Shown here in pieces: positions 38,279 through 48,133 of a stretch of 64,000 nt of DNA (positions are counted from its first letter, which is position 1; each line of letters opens with the position of its first letter). This stretch comes from Pseudomonas vanderleydeniana. GTDB taxonomy: Bacteria; Pseudomonadota; Gammaproteobacteria; Pseudomonadales; Pseudomonadaceae. The notes beneath the pieces were generated by a model. That model did no database searches and was not told the origin of the DNA. It saw only the letters and a list, made by a program, of their open reading frames with translations. A program made the position numbers and the translations under genes. The stretch spans positions 2,654,001 through 2,718,000 of the forward strand of contig NZ_CP077093.1 in NCBI RefSeq assembly GCF_014268755.2, read 5' to 3'.

Positions 38279-39451
38279 ATGACGTCCACTTCCGGGCCGC
38301 TTGCCTCATCGGCGGGTTCCCCTCTCCGTCTGTCCGCCATCGATGCCCTGCGTGGCTTTGTCATGCTGTGCATGGTGGTCGACCATGTTCGTGAAACTTT
38401 TTTCATGCACCGCCAGGTCAGCGACCCGATCGATGCGCTGACGGTCGCGCCGGACCTGTTCTTCACCCGTTTGCTCGCCACCCTCTGTGCGCCGGTGTTC
38501 ATCTTCCTCACCGGTCTGTCGGCCTTTCTCTACAGCCAGAAGCACAGCGCCCGGGAAACCTCGATCTTCCTGCTCAAGCGCGGGGTGTTCCTGGTGTTGC
38601 TGGAGCTGACCCTGGTCTGCTTCGCCTGGAACGGCGAGTTCCCACCCCGGACCCTGTGGCTGCAGGTGATCTGGTGTATCGGCATCTGCATGATCGTGCT
38701 GGCCGGCCTGCTGCACCTGCGGCGGGCCTGGCTGGTGCTGCTCGGGCTGGTGATCGTCGGCGGGCACAATCTGCTCGACGGTGTGGTGCTGGGGCCCGAG
38801 TCGCCGTTCTTCATCCCCTGGTCGGTGCTGCACCAGAAGGTCTTCATCCAGCTCACCGAGTACACCCGTGCCCGCACCACCTACCCGGTGCTGCCGTGGA
38901 TCGGCGTGATCCTGCTCGGCTGGAGCCTTGGCCCGTGGTTCGCCGGCAGCGTCGAATCGGCGGTGCGCCGTGCGCGCCTGTTGAAGCTCGGCGGCGGGCT
39001 GCTGCTGGCCTTCGTAGTGATCCGCTACCTGAACGTCTACGGCGATGCGCCCTGGGTACACACCGGCGATAGCCTGCGCACGCTCATGAGCTTCCTCAGC
39101 GCGAGAAAGTATCCGCCGTCGCTGATGTTCCTGTTGCCGACCCTCGGGGTGGGCCTGTTGCTGCTGGCGCTGTTCGAGCGGCTGCAACAGCACAAGGCGG
39201 TGGCCATCCTGGCGCTCTATGGCGGGGCGCCGATGTTCTTCTACCTGTTGCACCTGTATGTGCTGAAGGCGATGTACGTGCCGGCATTGGCCATCTGGGG
39301 CGCGACCGAGGGCGAGGTCTATGCGTTCAGCCAGTTGTCCAGCATCTGGCTGCTGAGTGTGCTGCTGTGCTTCGTGCTGTTCTTCCCGACACGCTGGTTC
39401 GCCCGGCTCAAGCAGCGGCGGCGGGACATCACCTGGCTCAAGTACTTCTGA
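38279..39451 (+). CDS. DUF1624 polytopic membrane protein (heparan-glucosaminide acetyltransferase-like)
   Basis: A 390-residue protein with about ten membrane segments. It opens with LSAIDALRGFVMLCMVVDHVRETFF, the typical start of the DUF1624/DUF5009 acyltransferase-like family, and contains WIGVILLGWSLGPWF and PMFFYLLHLYVLK. Members are thought to move acyl groups across the membrane; the acceptor is unknown here. The 282-bp gap before it is AT-rich near 38205-38245 and likely holds its promoter and that of the divergent PBP2. Confidence 0.85.
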   Translation: MTSTSGPLASSAGSPLRLSAIDALRGFVMLCMVVDHVRETFFMHRQVSDPIDALTVAPDLFFTRLLATLCAPVFIFLTGLSAFLYSQKHSARETSIFLLKRGVFLVLLELTLVCFAWNGEFPPRTLWLQVIWCIGICMIVLAGLLHLRRAWLVLLGLVIVGGHNLLDGVVLGPESPFFIPWSVLHQKVFIQLTEYTRARTTYPVLPWIGVILLGWSLGPWFAGSVESAVRRARLLKLGGGLLLAFVVIRYLNVYGDAPWVHTGDSLRTLMSFLSARKYPPSLMFLLPTLGVGLLLLALFERLQQHKAVAILALYGGAPMFFYLLHLYVLKAMYVPALAIWGATEGEVYAFSQLSSIWLLSVLLCFVLFFPTRWFARLKQRRRDITWLKYF

Positions 39452-39532
39452 GATTCGTAGCGACGAAACCCTTTCCCAATCGAGTGGGGTGTGAGAAAAC
39501 GCGCGCACACCCACTCGGCGAGGTTTCAACAG

Positions 39533-40417
39533 GTGCGATACGACATTACCAGCCTGGATCTGTTCATCACCGTGGCCGAGGAGCGCAACCTGACCCGGGC
39601 CGGTCGGATCAAGCACCTGGCTGTATCAGCCATCAGCAAGCGCATCACCGAGCTGGAGGCCCAGGTCGGCTCACCGTTGCTGATTCGTAATGCCCGCGGC
39701 GTCGACCTGACGCCGGCCGGGCAGTCGCTGCTGTACTACGCGCGGCAAGTGAAGCAGACCATCGAACAATTGGACCATGAACTGGGCGACTACGCCGCCG
39801 GGGTGAAGGGCCATATCCGCATCCATGCCATTACCTCGGCGCTGTCGCAGTTCCTGCCGGGCGATGTCGCGCGTTTCGTCGCGCTGTATCCACAGATCAA
39901 GTTCGACATCGAGGAGCGGGTCGGTTCCGCCGTGATCCGCGCGGTCGCCGACGGGAGGGCGGACCTTGGCATCATTGCCGTGCAGACCTCGGCCCAGGGG
40001 CTGGAGACCTGTCCCTATCGCCACGATGAGCTGGCCCTGGTGGTGCCGGCCGGGCATGCCCTGGCGGCGCGCAAGTCGATCCACTTCCGGGAAGTGCTCG
40101 AATACGAGTTCGTCGGCCCGCACCTGGAGAGCTCGATGCACACACTGTTGACCAGCGAAGCGGAGAAACTGGGCATGGCGCTCAAGCTGAGGATCCGCAT
40201 CAGCAGCTTCGATTGCATGTGCCGGATGGTCTCCAATGGACTGGGGCTGGCGGTGCTGCCGCGCAGCGTGGTCAACCAGTATCTGCACAGCCACAGGCTC
40301 AAGGCGGTGAGCCTGGACGAGCCCTGGGCGCAACGTTCGCTGCTGTTGGCGTTCAGGAGGTACGACACCGCTTCACCGACCCTGAAAACCCTGATCGACC
40401 AACTTCGCCTGGCTTGA
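39533..40417 (+). CDS. LysR-type transcriptional regulator (cluster 40.5-49.8 kb)
   Basis: A 294-residue LysR protein. The winged helix is NLTRAGRIKHLAVSAISKRITELEAQVGSPLL, followed by a ligand-binding domain. The GTG at 39533 was chosen because GCGAGG lies 9 nt upstream and the LysR domain starts right there (YDITSLDLFITVAEE); a longer GTG start at 39491 is possible. It is read in the same direction as the aconitase gene 136 bp downstream and likely controls that cluster, although LysR genes more often diverge from their targets. Confidence 0.85.
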   Translation: MRYDITSLDLFITVAEERNLTRAGRIKHLAVSAISKRITELEAQVGSPLLIRNARGVDLTPAGQSLLYYARQVKQTIEQLDHELGDYAAGVKGHIRIHAITSALSQFLPGDVARFVALYPQIKFDIEERVGSAVIRAVADGRADLGIIAVQTSAQGLETCPYRHDELALVVPAGHALAARKSIHFREVLEYEFVGPHLESSMHTLLTSEAEKLGMALKLRIRISSFDCMCRMVSNGLGLAVLPRSVVNQYLHSHRLKAVSLDEPWAQRSLLLAFRRYDTASPTLKTLIDQLRLA

Positions 40418-40553
40418 GGCTGTCCTTGTAGCGTTCTCCATCGGCGAACGCTGCTGTGGTAATTGATCAATTTTCAGCACCCGGCATTGCTCCTAGTATC
40501 GGCTCATCAGCGGTGGCCCCAGCCCCCGCGATCCTTATAAAAGCCTGAGCGAT

Positions 40554-43244
40554 ATGAGCATGACCGAGACTGCCCGCGACCTTATCAACCACCTGACGGT
40601 CGACAATGAGCTGTTCGCCTACGTTGACCTGAGCAGGATGCTGTCGCCCGCTCAGCTGTCGAGACTGCCGTACTCGATCCGTATCCTGCTGGAGAACGTG
40701 GCACGCTGCTCGCCCGAGTCGCTGCCTTCGGTGCTGGCGCGAGCCACCGGCCAGGGCCCGGACTGCGAAGTGCCGTTCCAGCCCAACCGCCTGATGTTCC
40801 ACGACACCACCTGCCTGCCGGCTTTGGCCGACTTTGCCGGCATGCGCGATGTGGTTGCCGAGCTGGGGGGCGATCCGCAGGCGATGAACCCTTTGATCCC
40901 GGCAGTGCTGACCATCGACCACTCGGTGATCGTCGAGCGTTACGCCGAGGCCGACGCTGTGGAGAAGAACCTCGATATCGACTTCCGTCGCAACAGCGAA
41001 CGCTATCGCTTCATCAAGTGGGCGCAGAAGAGCCTGGACAATTTCGGCGTGATCCCGCCGGGTACCGGCATCATTCATCAGATGAACATGGAGGCGCTGG
41101 CCCAGGTGGTCTGGGAAAGTCGCACCGAAGACGGCCAGCGCCTGCTGCACCCTGACGACATGGTCGCGACCGACAGCCACACCCCGATGATCAACGCCAT
41201 CGGCGTGCTGGGCTGGGGCGTTGGTGGCCTGGAGGGGCAGGCGGCGATGGTGGGCGAACCGGTGCCGATCAGCTTCCCACGGGTCATCGGCATCCGGGTG
41301 ACCAATGCCCTGCGCCCGGGTGTCACGGCCACTGACCTGTCGCTGCATGTAGCCGAGATCCTGCGCCAGCGTTCGGTGGTCGGCAAGTTCGTCGAGTTCA
41401 CCGGCCCAGGTTTGTCCACGCTGAGCTGGGCTGCCCGCGGCACCGTGTCGAACATGGCGCCCGAGTACGGTGCCACCGTGGTGTTCTTCCCGTTCGACAA
41501 CGAAACCCTGTCCTACCTGGAGCTCAGCGGTCGTTCGCCAGCGCTATATCGCAAGGTTGTCAGCTACATGAGCGCCCAGCCGTTGTGGCGGCGTGACGAC
41601 CTGGCCGAGCCGCAATTCGACGAACTGATCGAGCTCGACCTGGCCAGTATCGAGATCAGCGTCGCCGGCCCGCACCAGCCGCATCAACGGCAGAAACTTT
41701 CGAACGCCGCCGCCTCGTTCCGGCAGGAAGTGATGGGGGACGGCAAGCTGATCAACGCGCCTGCCGAGCAGCGCTTCCTCGAACCGTCCTTCGGCGAGCC
41801 CATCACCCATGGCGCGGTGGTGATCAGTGCGATCACCAGTTGTACCAACACCGCCAATCCGGCGCAGATGATCCAGGCCGGCCTGCTGGCCCGCAAGGCG
41901 CGCCAGTTGGGTATCAACCGCAAGCCCTGGGTGAAGACCTCGCTGTCGCCCGGCTCGCGGGTGGTCGCCGACTATCTGCAGGAAGCCAACCTGCTGGAAG
42001 ATTTTTCCGCCCTGGGTTTCGATCTGGCCGGCTTTGGCTGCATGACCTGCATCGGCAATTCCGGTTCGCTCGAGGAGCACGTCGAGCTCTTTGCCGACCA
42101 GGGCCTCAAGGGTGTGGTGGTACTGTCCGGCAACCGCAACTTCGAAGGTCGGGTGAACCCCAAGGTCCCCGCTGGTTACCTGGCCTCCCCGGCTCTGTGC
42201 GTGGCCTATGCCATCGCCGGTACCATCGATATCGATCTCGAATCCCAAGCCCTGGCCGTGGGCCGTGACGGCAGCCTGGTGTACTTGCGCGATCTGATGC
42301 CGTCGGATGCGGAGATTGCCGCCGAGGCCGCAAGAGTGGTCAAGCCGGCGTTTTTCCAGCAGCGCCTGGCCAAAGTCTGGGAGGGGACCCACCATTGGCA
42401 GTCGCTGTCGGCCGAGGGCAGCGTACAGTTCCCCTGGAGTCCGAACTCGACCTACCTGCGTCGTCCGCAGTACCTGGCGGACATTCCCGCCGAACCGAAG
42501 ACCAGCCTGGCCATCAGTGCTGCGCGCACGCTGATGGTGCTGGGTGACAACGTCACCACCGACCATATCTCGCCGGCCTATTCCATCCCCGCCGACAGCC
42601 TGGCCGGGCAATGGCTGCTGGCGCATGGCGAAGATCCGCGTGATCTCAACCAGTACTCGACTCGCCGCAGCAACCACGAAGTGATGTTGCGAGGGGCTTT
42701 CACCAACAAGGCGGTCAAGAACCGCCTGCTCGGTGACCAGCAGCCCGGACCAGGTGCCTGGGCCTGGAATGCCGATCACAGCGAATGCCTGCCGCTCTAC
42801 GAGGCGGCCCGCAGCTACGCGGCGCAGCACACGCCGATGGTGGTGTTCGCCGGGATCAACTATGGCGCCGGCTCCAGCCGCGACTGGGCGGCCAAAGCCC
42901 AGGCCCTGCTGGGAGTCAAGGCGGTGGTGGCGCAGAGCATCGAGCGCATCCACCGCAGCAACCTGATCGGCATGGGCGTGATCCCGTTGCAGTTCAGGGC
43001 CGGCCAGTCGGTCGACGACCTGCAACTGCAGGGCGATGAGCGTTTCGACTTCCTGGGGCTCGATGACCTGGATGTGGGTGATAACCGTGTCGACATGCTG
43101 ATTCATCGTGCCAATGGCACGACACGGCAAGTGGAACTGGGCGTGCGCATCGACTCCACGCAGGAGGTCCGCTACCTGGTCAACGGCGGGGTGCTGCCGT
43201 TCGTGATCCGCAAGGTGGTCAAACGTACCCGCCAGCGAGTTTGA
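40554..43244 (+). CDS. acnA: Aconitate hydratase A
   Basis: An 896-residue aconitase of the AcnA/IRP type. The 4Fe-4S cysteines are C430 (SCTNTANPAQM) and C496/C499 (GFGCMTCIGNSG). Substrate segments include DSHTPMINAIGVLGWGVGGLE and the C-terminal swivel domain GINYGAGSSRDWAAKA. It interconverts citrate, cis-aconitate and isocitrate. Its place in a catabolic cluster with lactonase, ACS permease and porin, rather than next to prpC or alone, suggests a specialised second copy that works on a tri- or dicarboxylate nutrient. ATG at 40554; a second ATG lies at 40560. Confidence 0.9.
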   Translation: MSMTETARDLINHLTVDNELFAYVDLSRMLSPAQLSRLPYSIRILLENVARCSPESLPSVLARATGQGPDCEVPFQPNRLMFHDTTCLPALADFAGMRDVVAELGGDPQAMNPLIPAVLTIDHSVIVERYAEADAVEKNLDIDFRRNSERYRFIKWAQKSLDNFGVIPPGTGIIHQMNMEALAQVVWESRTEDGQRLLHPDDMVATDSHTPMINAIGVLGWGVGGLEGQAAMVGEPVPISFPRVIGIRVTNALRPGVTATDLSLHVAEILRQRSVVGKFVEFTGPGLSTLSWAARGTVSNMAPEYGATVVFFPFDNETLSYLELSGRSPALYRKVVSYMSAQPLWRRDDLAEPQFDELIELDLASIEISVAGPHQPHQRQKLSNAAASFRQEVMGDGKLINAPAEQRFLEPSFGEPITHGAVVISAITSCTNTANPAQMIQAGLLARKARQLGINRKPWVKTSLSPGSRVVADYLQEANLLEDFSALGFDLAGFGCMTCIGNSGSLEEHVELFADQGLKGVVVLSGNRNFEGRVNPKVPAGYLASPALCVAYAIAGTIDIDLESQALAVGRDGSLVYLRDLMPSDAEIAAEAARVVKPAFFQQRLAKVWEGTHHWQSLSAEGSVQFPWSPNSTYLRRPQYLADIPAEPKTSLAISAARTLMVLGDNVTTDHISPAYSIPADSLAGQWLLAHGEDPRDLNQYSTRRSNHEVMLRGAFTNKAVKNRLLGDQQPGPGAWAWNADHSECLPLYEAARSYAAQHTPMVVFAGINYGAGSSRDWAAKAQALLGVKAVVAQSIERIHRSNLIGMGVIPLQFRAGQSVDDLQLQGDERFDFLGLDDLDVGDNRVDMLIHRANGTTRQVELGVRIDSTQEVRYLVNGGVLPFVIRKVVKRTRQRV

Positions 43245-43302
43245 AGCCAGGCCCCGCCCAGGGGCCGACTACTGCGATCAACAATAACAAGGAAACGCAA
43301 CC

Positions 43303-44562
43303 ATGCACGGCGATGAACACGACGCAGGCCTGTCCGAGCCCGCAATCCAGGTTTCAGCCACTCCCTCGGCCGGAGCGACCCGGCGAAGACTGCTGCAGCA
43401 GATGGCCACGGTCGCCGGTGTCTCGGCGCTCGGCTCGCTGCTGCCACCGGGCCTTGCCCAGGCGACCCGGCTTCTCAATCCTCAACCCGCTACTCGGAGA
43501 ACCACCCCTATGTACGCCTATGTCGGGTCACGGACCACCCGCGAGCGCAACGCCCGTGGTGAAGGCATCAGTGTCTACAAGGTCGATCAGGAGGAGGGCT
43601 CGCTGTCTCTCCTCCAGGTCGTCAAGGACCTGGTCAACCCGTCCTTCCTGGCCCTGAACAAGGCCGGCGATCGCCTCTACACGGTCCATGGCGACCTGAG
43701 CGATGTCAGCGCCTTCAGGGTCGACAAGTCCAGCGGCCAGTTGACGTTCATCAACCGCCAGAGCTGCGAAGGCAAGAACCCGGTACACCTGGCGCTGGAC
43801 CCGAGCGAGCGCTTCCTGGTGGTGTCCAATCACATCACCGGCAGCCTGGCGGTGATGAACATCGCCGGAGACGGCTCGCTCGGTACGCTCAACCAATTGC
43901 TCAAGCTGGAGGGGCCGCTGGGGCCGCACCGTGTCGAGCAACCGTTTGCCAAGCCGCATTTCAACCTGTTCGACCATTCCGGCCAATTCGTGTTGGTACC
44001 AGACAAGGGGCTGGACCGGGTTTTCAGCTTCCGCTTCGAACACGGCAAGTTACTGCCGGCCGAACAGCCTTTCGTCACCACCCGTGAAGGGGCCGGGCCG
44101 CGTCACCTGGCCTTGCACCCCAAGGCGGCGTTCGCCTATGTGGTCAACGAGCTGGACTCCACCGTCACCACCTACCGTTTCGATTCCCACAATGGCGCGC
44201 TGACCGCCGTGCAGATCGTGCCGTCGATACCCGCGACCTTCACCGGCAACAGCCGGGCCTCGGAGATCGAGGTCGATCGCAGCGGCCGTTTCCTCTATGC
44301 CTCCAATCGTGGCTACGACAGCGTTGCGGTGTTCGCCATCGACCAGGGCAGCGGATTGTTGAGTCCCGTGGAGTTCGCGCCAACGGCCGGCAAGACCCCG
44401 CGTTTCTTCAGCCTGGCCCCCAATGGCCGTTTTCTGTTCGCGCTCAACGAGGACAGCGACAGTATCGTCTCGCTGGCGGTGGATCCGCACACCGGTGGCC
44501 TGCGCGAGACCGGTTTCTCGGTGAGCACGGGCAGCCCGGTGTGCATGGTCTTCTCGGCCTGA
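43303..44562 (+). CDS. Exported lactonase-family seven-bladed propeller protein (probable Tat substrate)
   Basis: A 419-residue protein. Residues 26-54 have a Tat-like signal (ATRRRLLQQMATVAGVSALG to LAQA). The rest is a propeller like YbhE 6-phosphogluconolactonase and 3-carboxymuconate cyclase: MYAYVGSRTTRERNARGEGISVYKV, GKNPVHLALDPSERFLVVSNH, EGAGPRHLALHPKAAFAYVVNELDST and PRFFSLAPNGRFLFALNEDSDSI. It should act in the periplasm, perhaps opening a lactone before uptake by the ACS permease encoded 66 bp downstream. The ATG follows AAGGAAA. Confidence 0.82.
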   Translation: MHGDEHDAGLSEPAIQVSATPSAGATRRRLLQQMATVAGVSALGSLLPPGLAQATRLLNPQPATRRTTPMYAYVGSRTTRERNARGEGISVYKVDQEEGSLSLLQVVKDLVNPSFLALNKAGDRLYTVHGDLSDVSAFRVDKSSGQLTFINRQSCEGKNPVHLALDPSERFLVVSNHITGSLAVMNIAGDGSLGTLNQLLKLEGPLGPHRVEQPFAKPHFNLFDHSGQFVLVPDKGLDRVFSFRFEHGKLLPAEQPFVTTREGAGPRHLALHPKAAFAYVVNELDSTVTTYRFDSHNGALTAVQIVPSIPATFTGNSRASEIEVDRSGRFLYASNRGYDSVAVFAIDQGSGLLSPVEFAPTAGKTPRFFSLAPNGRFLFALNEDSDSIVSLAVDPHTGGLRETGFSVSTGSPVCMVFSA

Positions 44563-44628
44563 GCGCGTTCGGATTTACACTAATGCAATGACAGGGGCGG
44601 GCATCAGCCTGCCCCCACAGAGGTCGTC

Positions 44629-45951
44629 ATGAATAACAATAAGCCTGATGAAAGCGCCATCGTCCGCAAGGTCACGTTGCGCATCATTCCCTTTGTCTTC
44701 CTGCTCTACATCGTTTCCTATCTTGACCGGGCCAACATCGGCTATGCCGCCTTGCAGATGAACAAGGAACTGGCGCTCTCCAGCGAAGCCTTCGGCTTCA
44801 TCTCGGGGATCTTCTTCATCGGCTATTTTCTCTTCGAAGTACCGAGCAACGTGATGCTGAACAAGTTCGGCGCCCGGGTGTGGATTGCCCGGATCCTGGT
44901 GACCTGGGGTTGCATCGCCGCGCTGACTGCGTTCGCCCAGACCGCCAATCAACTGTATGTGCTGCGTTTTCTGCTCGGCATCGCCGAGGCTGGTTTTTTC
45001 CCCGGCATCATCGTCTACCTGACCTACTGGTTTCGCTCCAAGGAGTTGGCTACCACGGTCGCGCTGTTCACCGCGGCGATCCCGGTCAGCTATATCATCG
45101 GCGCGCCCCTGAGCACCTGGATCATGGACAACGTCCACTGGCTGGACTGGAGCGGCTGGCGTTGGATGCTGTTCCTCGAGGGCATCCCGGCGGTGTTCCT
45201 GGGGGTTGCCTGTTTCTTCTTCCTCACCGACAAGCCACAGCAGGCCAAGTGGCTCAAGCCCGAGGAGCGCGAGTGGCTGCTGGCCGAGCTCGAGCGCGAC
45301 CGCCAGAGCCGCAGGAACGTCAAGAGCCTGGGTGTACTCAAAACCATGGCTAATCCCAAGGTGCTTTACCTGGCGTTCATCTACTTCGTCTACCAGTGCG
45401 GCAGCCTGGGCATTGGCTACTGGATGCCGCAGATCATCAAGGGCTTCTCCGATTCGCTCAGCCACACCCAGATTGGCCTGCTGGCCATGCTGCCCTACAT
45501 CATCGCCACTGCCTCGATGATCGTCTGGTCACGCAGCTCGGACAAACGCAACGAGCGCAAGCTGCATTCGGCGATCCCGCTGTTCGTCGCCGCCTTTGGC
45601 CTGATCGGCGCGGGTCTGTTGCAGAACCCCTATGTGGCGATGCTCATGATCTGCCTGGCGTTGTCCGGCCTGTACAGTTTCAAGTCGCCATTCTGGGCCT
45701 TGCCCACGCTGTTTCTTGACCGTACCACGGCTGCGGTGTCCATTGCGGTGATCAACTCGGTCGGCAACCTCGGTGGCTTCGTTGGCCCTTCGTTGATCGG
45801 TATGGTCAAGGGCAACAGCCAAAGTGCGGCCAATGGCCTGCTATTCCTCAGTGCGCTGCTGGTGGCCGGTTTCCTGATGACCCTGCTGATGCGAGTCAAC
45901 AACAAGGAACCGGTCGAGTCCGACGCACCGGTCAGTCGCCAGGCGCATTGA
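44629..45951 (+). CDS. MFS permease of the anion:cation symporter (ACS) family
   Basis: A 440-residue inner-membrane protein with 12 predicted membrane segments. YIVSYLDRANIGYAALQMNKEL and GYFLFEVPSNVMLNKFGARVWIARI are hallmark ACS segments (organic-acid/proton symport). The C-terminus is cytoplasmic. It lies between the lactonase and OprD genes and probably imports the carboxylate released in the periplasm. Substrate not determinable from sequence. Confidence 0.88.
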   Translation: MNNNKPDESAIVRKVTLRIIPFVFLLYIVSYLDRANIGYAALQMNKELALSSEAFGFISGIFFIGYFLFEVPSNVMLNKFGARVWIARILVTWGCIAALTAFAQTANQLYVLRFLLGIAEAGFFPGIIVYLTYWFRSKELATTVALFTAAIPVSYIIGAPLSTWIMDNVHWLDWSGWRWMLFLEGIPAVFLGVACFFFLTDKPQQAKWLKPEEREWLLAELERDRQSRRNVKSLGVLKTMANPKVLYLAFIYFVYQCGSLGIGYWMPQIIKGFSDSLSHTQIGLLAMLPYIIATASMIVWSRSSDKRNERKLHSAIPLFVAAFGLIGAGLLQNPYVAMLMICLALSGLYSFKSPFWALPTLFLDRTTAAVSIAVINSVGNLGGFVGPSLIGMVKGNSQSAANGLLFLSALLVAGFLMTLLMRVNNKEPVESDAPVSRQAH

Positions 45952-46044
45952 GCCTTCGCCACCTCTCTTTTTCCTGGGTATTTCTCATTGGCACCTGTCC
46001 CCGGGAGGGGCAGGCCTTTTCATCGTGCGGTAGCTGGAGCAGGC

Positions 46045-47298
46045 ATGAACAAGAATAAGAATGTGATATGCACCCTGGTCGGTCTTTCCCCTTGCCTGGC
46101 GTCGACACTGGTCGGTGCCGAGGGTTTCGTCGAGGACAGCCGGGCCAATTTGCAGATGTCCAACTATTACCTGAATCGCGACTTTCGCGACGGCAGCGGA
46201 CAGAACAAGCGCGAGGAGTGGGCCCAAGGGTTCATCCTCGATTTGCGCTCCGGTTATACCCCGGGTACGGTCGGCTTCGGTCTCGATGCCATGGGCATGC
46301 TCGGTGTGAAACTGGACTCCAGTCCTGATCGCTCCGGCACCGGTCTGCTGCCGGTCAACTCGGACGGCCGCGCGGCCGATGACTTCAGTCGCCTGGGGCT
46401 GACAGCGAAGGCCAAGGTGTCGAAAACCGAGTTCAAGTACGGCACCTTCATCCCTAAACTGGCGACGGTGCAGGCCAATACCGGCCGCATCCTGCCGCAG
46501 ACGTTCGAAGGTGGCATGGTCACGATGAAGGAGATCGACGGCCTTACGCTCACTGGCGTGCGCTTCAACCGGGTAACCGACCGTGACTCATCGGATGCCC
46601 AGCCGATCACCCTGAACAACCGCAACCGGCGTTTCACCAGTACCGCGCGCGGCGATGACTACCGGATCGGTGGCGCCGACTATCAGCTCGGCAAGTCGCT
46701 GCTGCTCAGCTACCAATACGCCGAGTTGCAGGACTTCTACCGGCAGAGCTTCCTGGGCCTGGTGCACAACCTCGGTCTTGGGCCGGGCACACTCAAGAGT
46801 GACCTGCGCTACATGCGTAGCAACGATGCCGGGGCGGCCCGTGGCGGGGCCATCGACAGCACGGCCCTGGGGGGCATGCTGACCTACAGCCTGGCCGGGC
46901 ATGCCTTCGGCCTGGGGCTGCAGAAAATGAACGGTTCGACCTCGATGCCCTACCTCAATGGTACCGATCCATACCTGGTCAACTACATCCAGATCAACGA
47001 CTTCGCCGAACCGGGCGAGCGTTCCTGGCAACTGCGCTACGACTATGACTTCGCCGCTTTGGGCATACCCGGGCTGACGTTCATGACCCGCTATATCAGT
47101 GGTGATCACGCTGATGCCAAGACCTCGGCCAGTGAGGGACGTGAATGGGAGCGCAACACCGATATCGGTTATGTCATCCAGAGCGGCGCGCTGAAAAACG
47201 TCGGTTTCAAGTGGCGCAATGCGAGCTACCGGTCCAACTTTGCCCGCGGTGTCGACGAGAACCGCCTCATCGTTTCTTACACCTTACCCATCTGGTAA
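46045..47298 (+). CDS. OprD-family outer-membrane porin (second copy in the window)
   Basis: A 417-residue precursor. The ATG at 46045 follows GGAGCAGGC. Signal peptide about 1-26 ends LVGA, and the mature chain starts EGFVEDSRANLQMSNYYLNRDFRDG, parallel to the porin at 3540. It ends with an aromatic strand (LIVSYTLPIW). It forms a specific channel for a small acid and completes an outer membrane-periplasm-inner membrane path with the lactonase and ACS permease. Confidence 0.88.
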   Translation: MNKNKNVICTLVGLSPCLASTLVGAEGFVEDSRANLQMSNYYLNRDFRDGSGQNKREEWAQGFILDLRSGYTPGTVGFGLDAMGMLGVKLDSSPDRSGTGLLPVNSDGRAADDFSRLGLTAKAKVSKTEFKYGTFIPKLATVQANTGRILPQTFEGGMVTMKEIDGLTLTGVRFNRVTDRDSSDAQPITLNNRNRRFTSTARGDDYRIGGADYQLGKSLLLSYQYAELQDFYRQSFLGLVHNLGLGPGTLKSDLRYMRSNDAGAARGGAIDSTALGGMLTYSLAGHAFGLGLQKMNGSTSMPYLNGTDPYLVNYIQINDFAEPGERSWQLRYDYDFAALGIPGLTFMTRYISGDHADAKTSASEGREWERNTDIGYVIQSGALKNVGFKWRNASYRSNFARGVDENRLIVSYTLPIW

Positions 47299-47330
47299 GC
47301 ATTTCACCGACCTCATTCCGGGAGTAGAAA

Positions 47331-48062
47331 ATGAGTGTTACCGACCCTGCGGTCATCGATGAACTGGCTCCACGCGGCGTGCTGCGTGCGGCTATCAACT
47401 ATGGCAATCCCGTGTTGGCCCAGCAGGGCCGGGACGGTACGCCCCAAGGCGTTTCCGTCGCGCTGGCCAAGGCTCTCGCCGAAGAACTCGGCGTGCTGTT
47501 GGAAATGGTCACCTTCGATGCCGCCGGGAAGGTGTTCACCGCGCTGGAGGAGGGCGCCTGGGACGTCGCTTTCCTGGCAATCGAACCGGTGCGCGCGCAG
47601 CAGATCGCTTTCAGCGAGCCCTACGTGCTGATTGAGGGGACCTATCTGGTGGCGGCCGATTCGCCCTACCTGAAGGTCGAGGATCTCGATCAGCCAGGCT
47701 TGCGCCTGGCCGTCGGCAAGGGCGCTGCCTACGATCTGTTCCTGTCTCGCACGTTGCAGCATGCGCAACTCGAGCGTGCGGACACCTCGGCGGGAGCGGT
47801 GGACCTGTACCTGGCTCGGGGCCTCGACGCGGCGGCGGGGGTGCGTCAACCGTTGGAGAAGGTTGCAGCGGGTGATCCACGCCTGCGGGTGCTGGACGGC
47901 GCCTTCACCTCGATTCGCCAGGCCATGGCTGTGCCAATTCGTCGCAAGGCCGCAGCGGCCTATGTCCGTGACTTCGTGGAACGTCGCAAAGTCGAAGGTT
48001 TTGTGCGCGCCGCATTGGTCCTGAGTGGCCAGAGCGATGTTACTGTGGCACCGCCTGCGTGA
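47331..48062 (+). CDS. Solute-binding (SBP_bac_3-like) protein without signal peptide
   Basis: A 243-residue protein with the family-3 binding-protein pattern (RGVLRAAINYGNPVLAQ, GVSVALAKALAEELGVLLEMVTFDAAGKVFTALEEGAWDVAFLAI is split over two segments, FSEPYVLIEGTYLV). The chain starts MSVTDPAVIDELAPRG with no export signal, so it appears cytoplasmic, and no permease or ATPase lies next to it. It may be a ligand sensor or an enzyme-like member such as a cyclohexadienyl dehydratase relative. It follows the porin by 32 bp and precedes the ThDP enzyme by 71 bp. Confidence 0.7.
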   Translation: MSVTDPAVIDELAPRGVLRAAINYGNPVLAQQGRDGTPQGVSVALAKALAEELGVLLEMVTFDAAGKVFTALEEGAWDVAFLAIEPVRAQQIAFSEPYVLIEGTYLVAADSPYLKVEDLDQPGLRLAVGKGAAYDLFLSRTLQHAQLERADTSAGAVDLYLARGLDAAAGVRQPLEKVAAGDPRLRVLDGAFTSIRQAMAVPIRRKAAAAYVRDFVERRKVEGFVRAALVLSGQSDVTVAPPA

Positions 48063-48133
48063 GAAACCGGGTTCGTCCCCCTGACAACAACTGCAAGACG
48101 CGCGAAAGCGCTTATCGAGATTGAGGTAGATCA

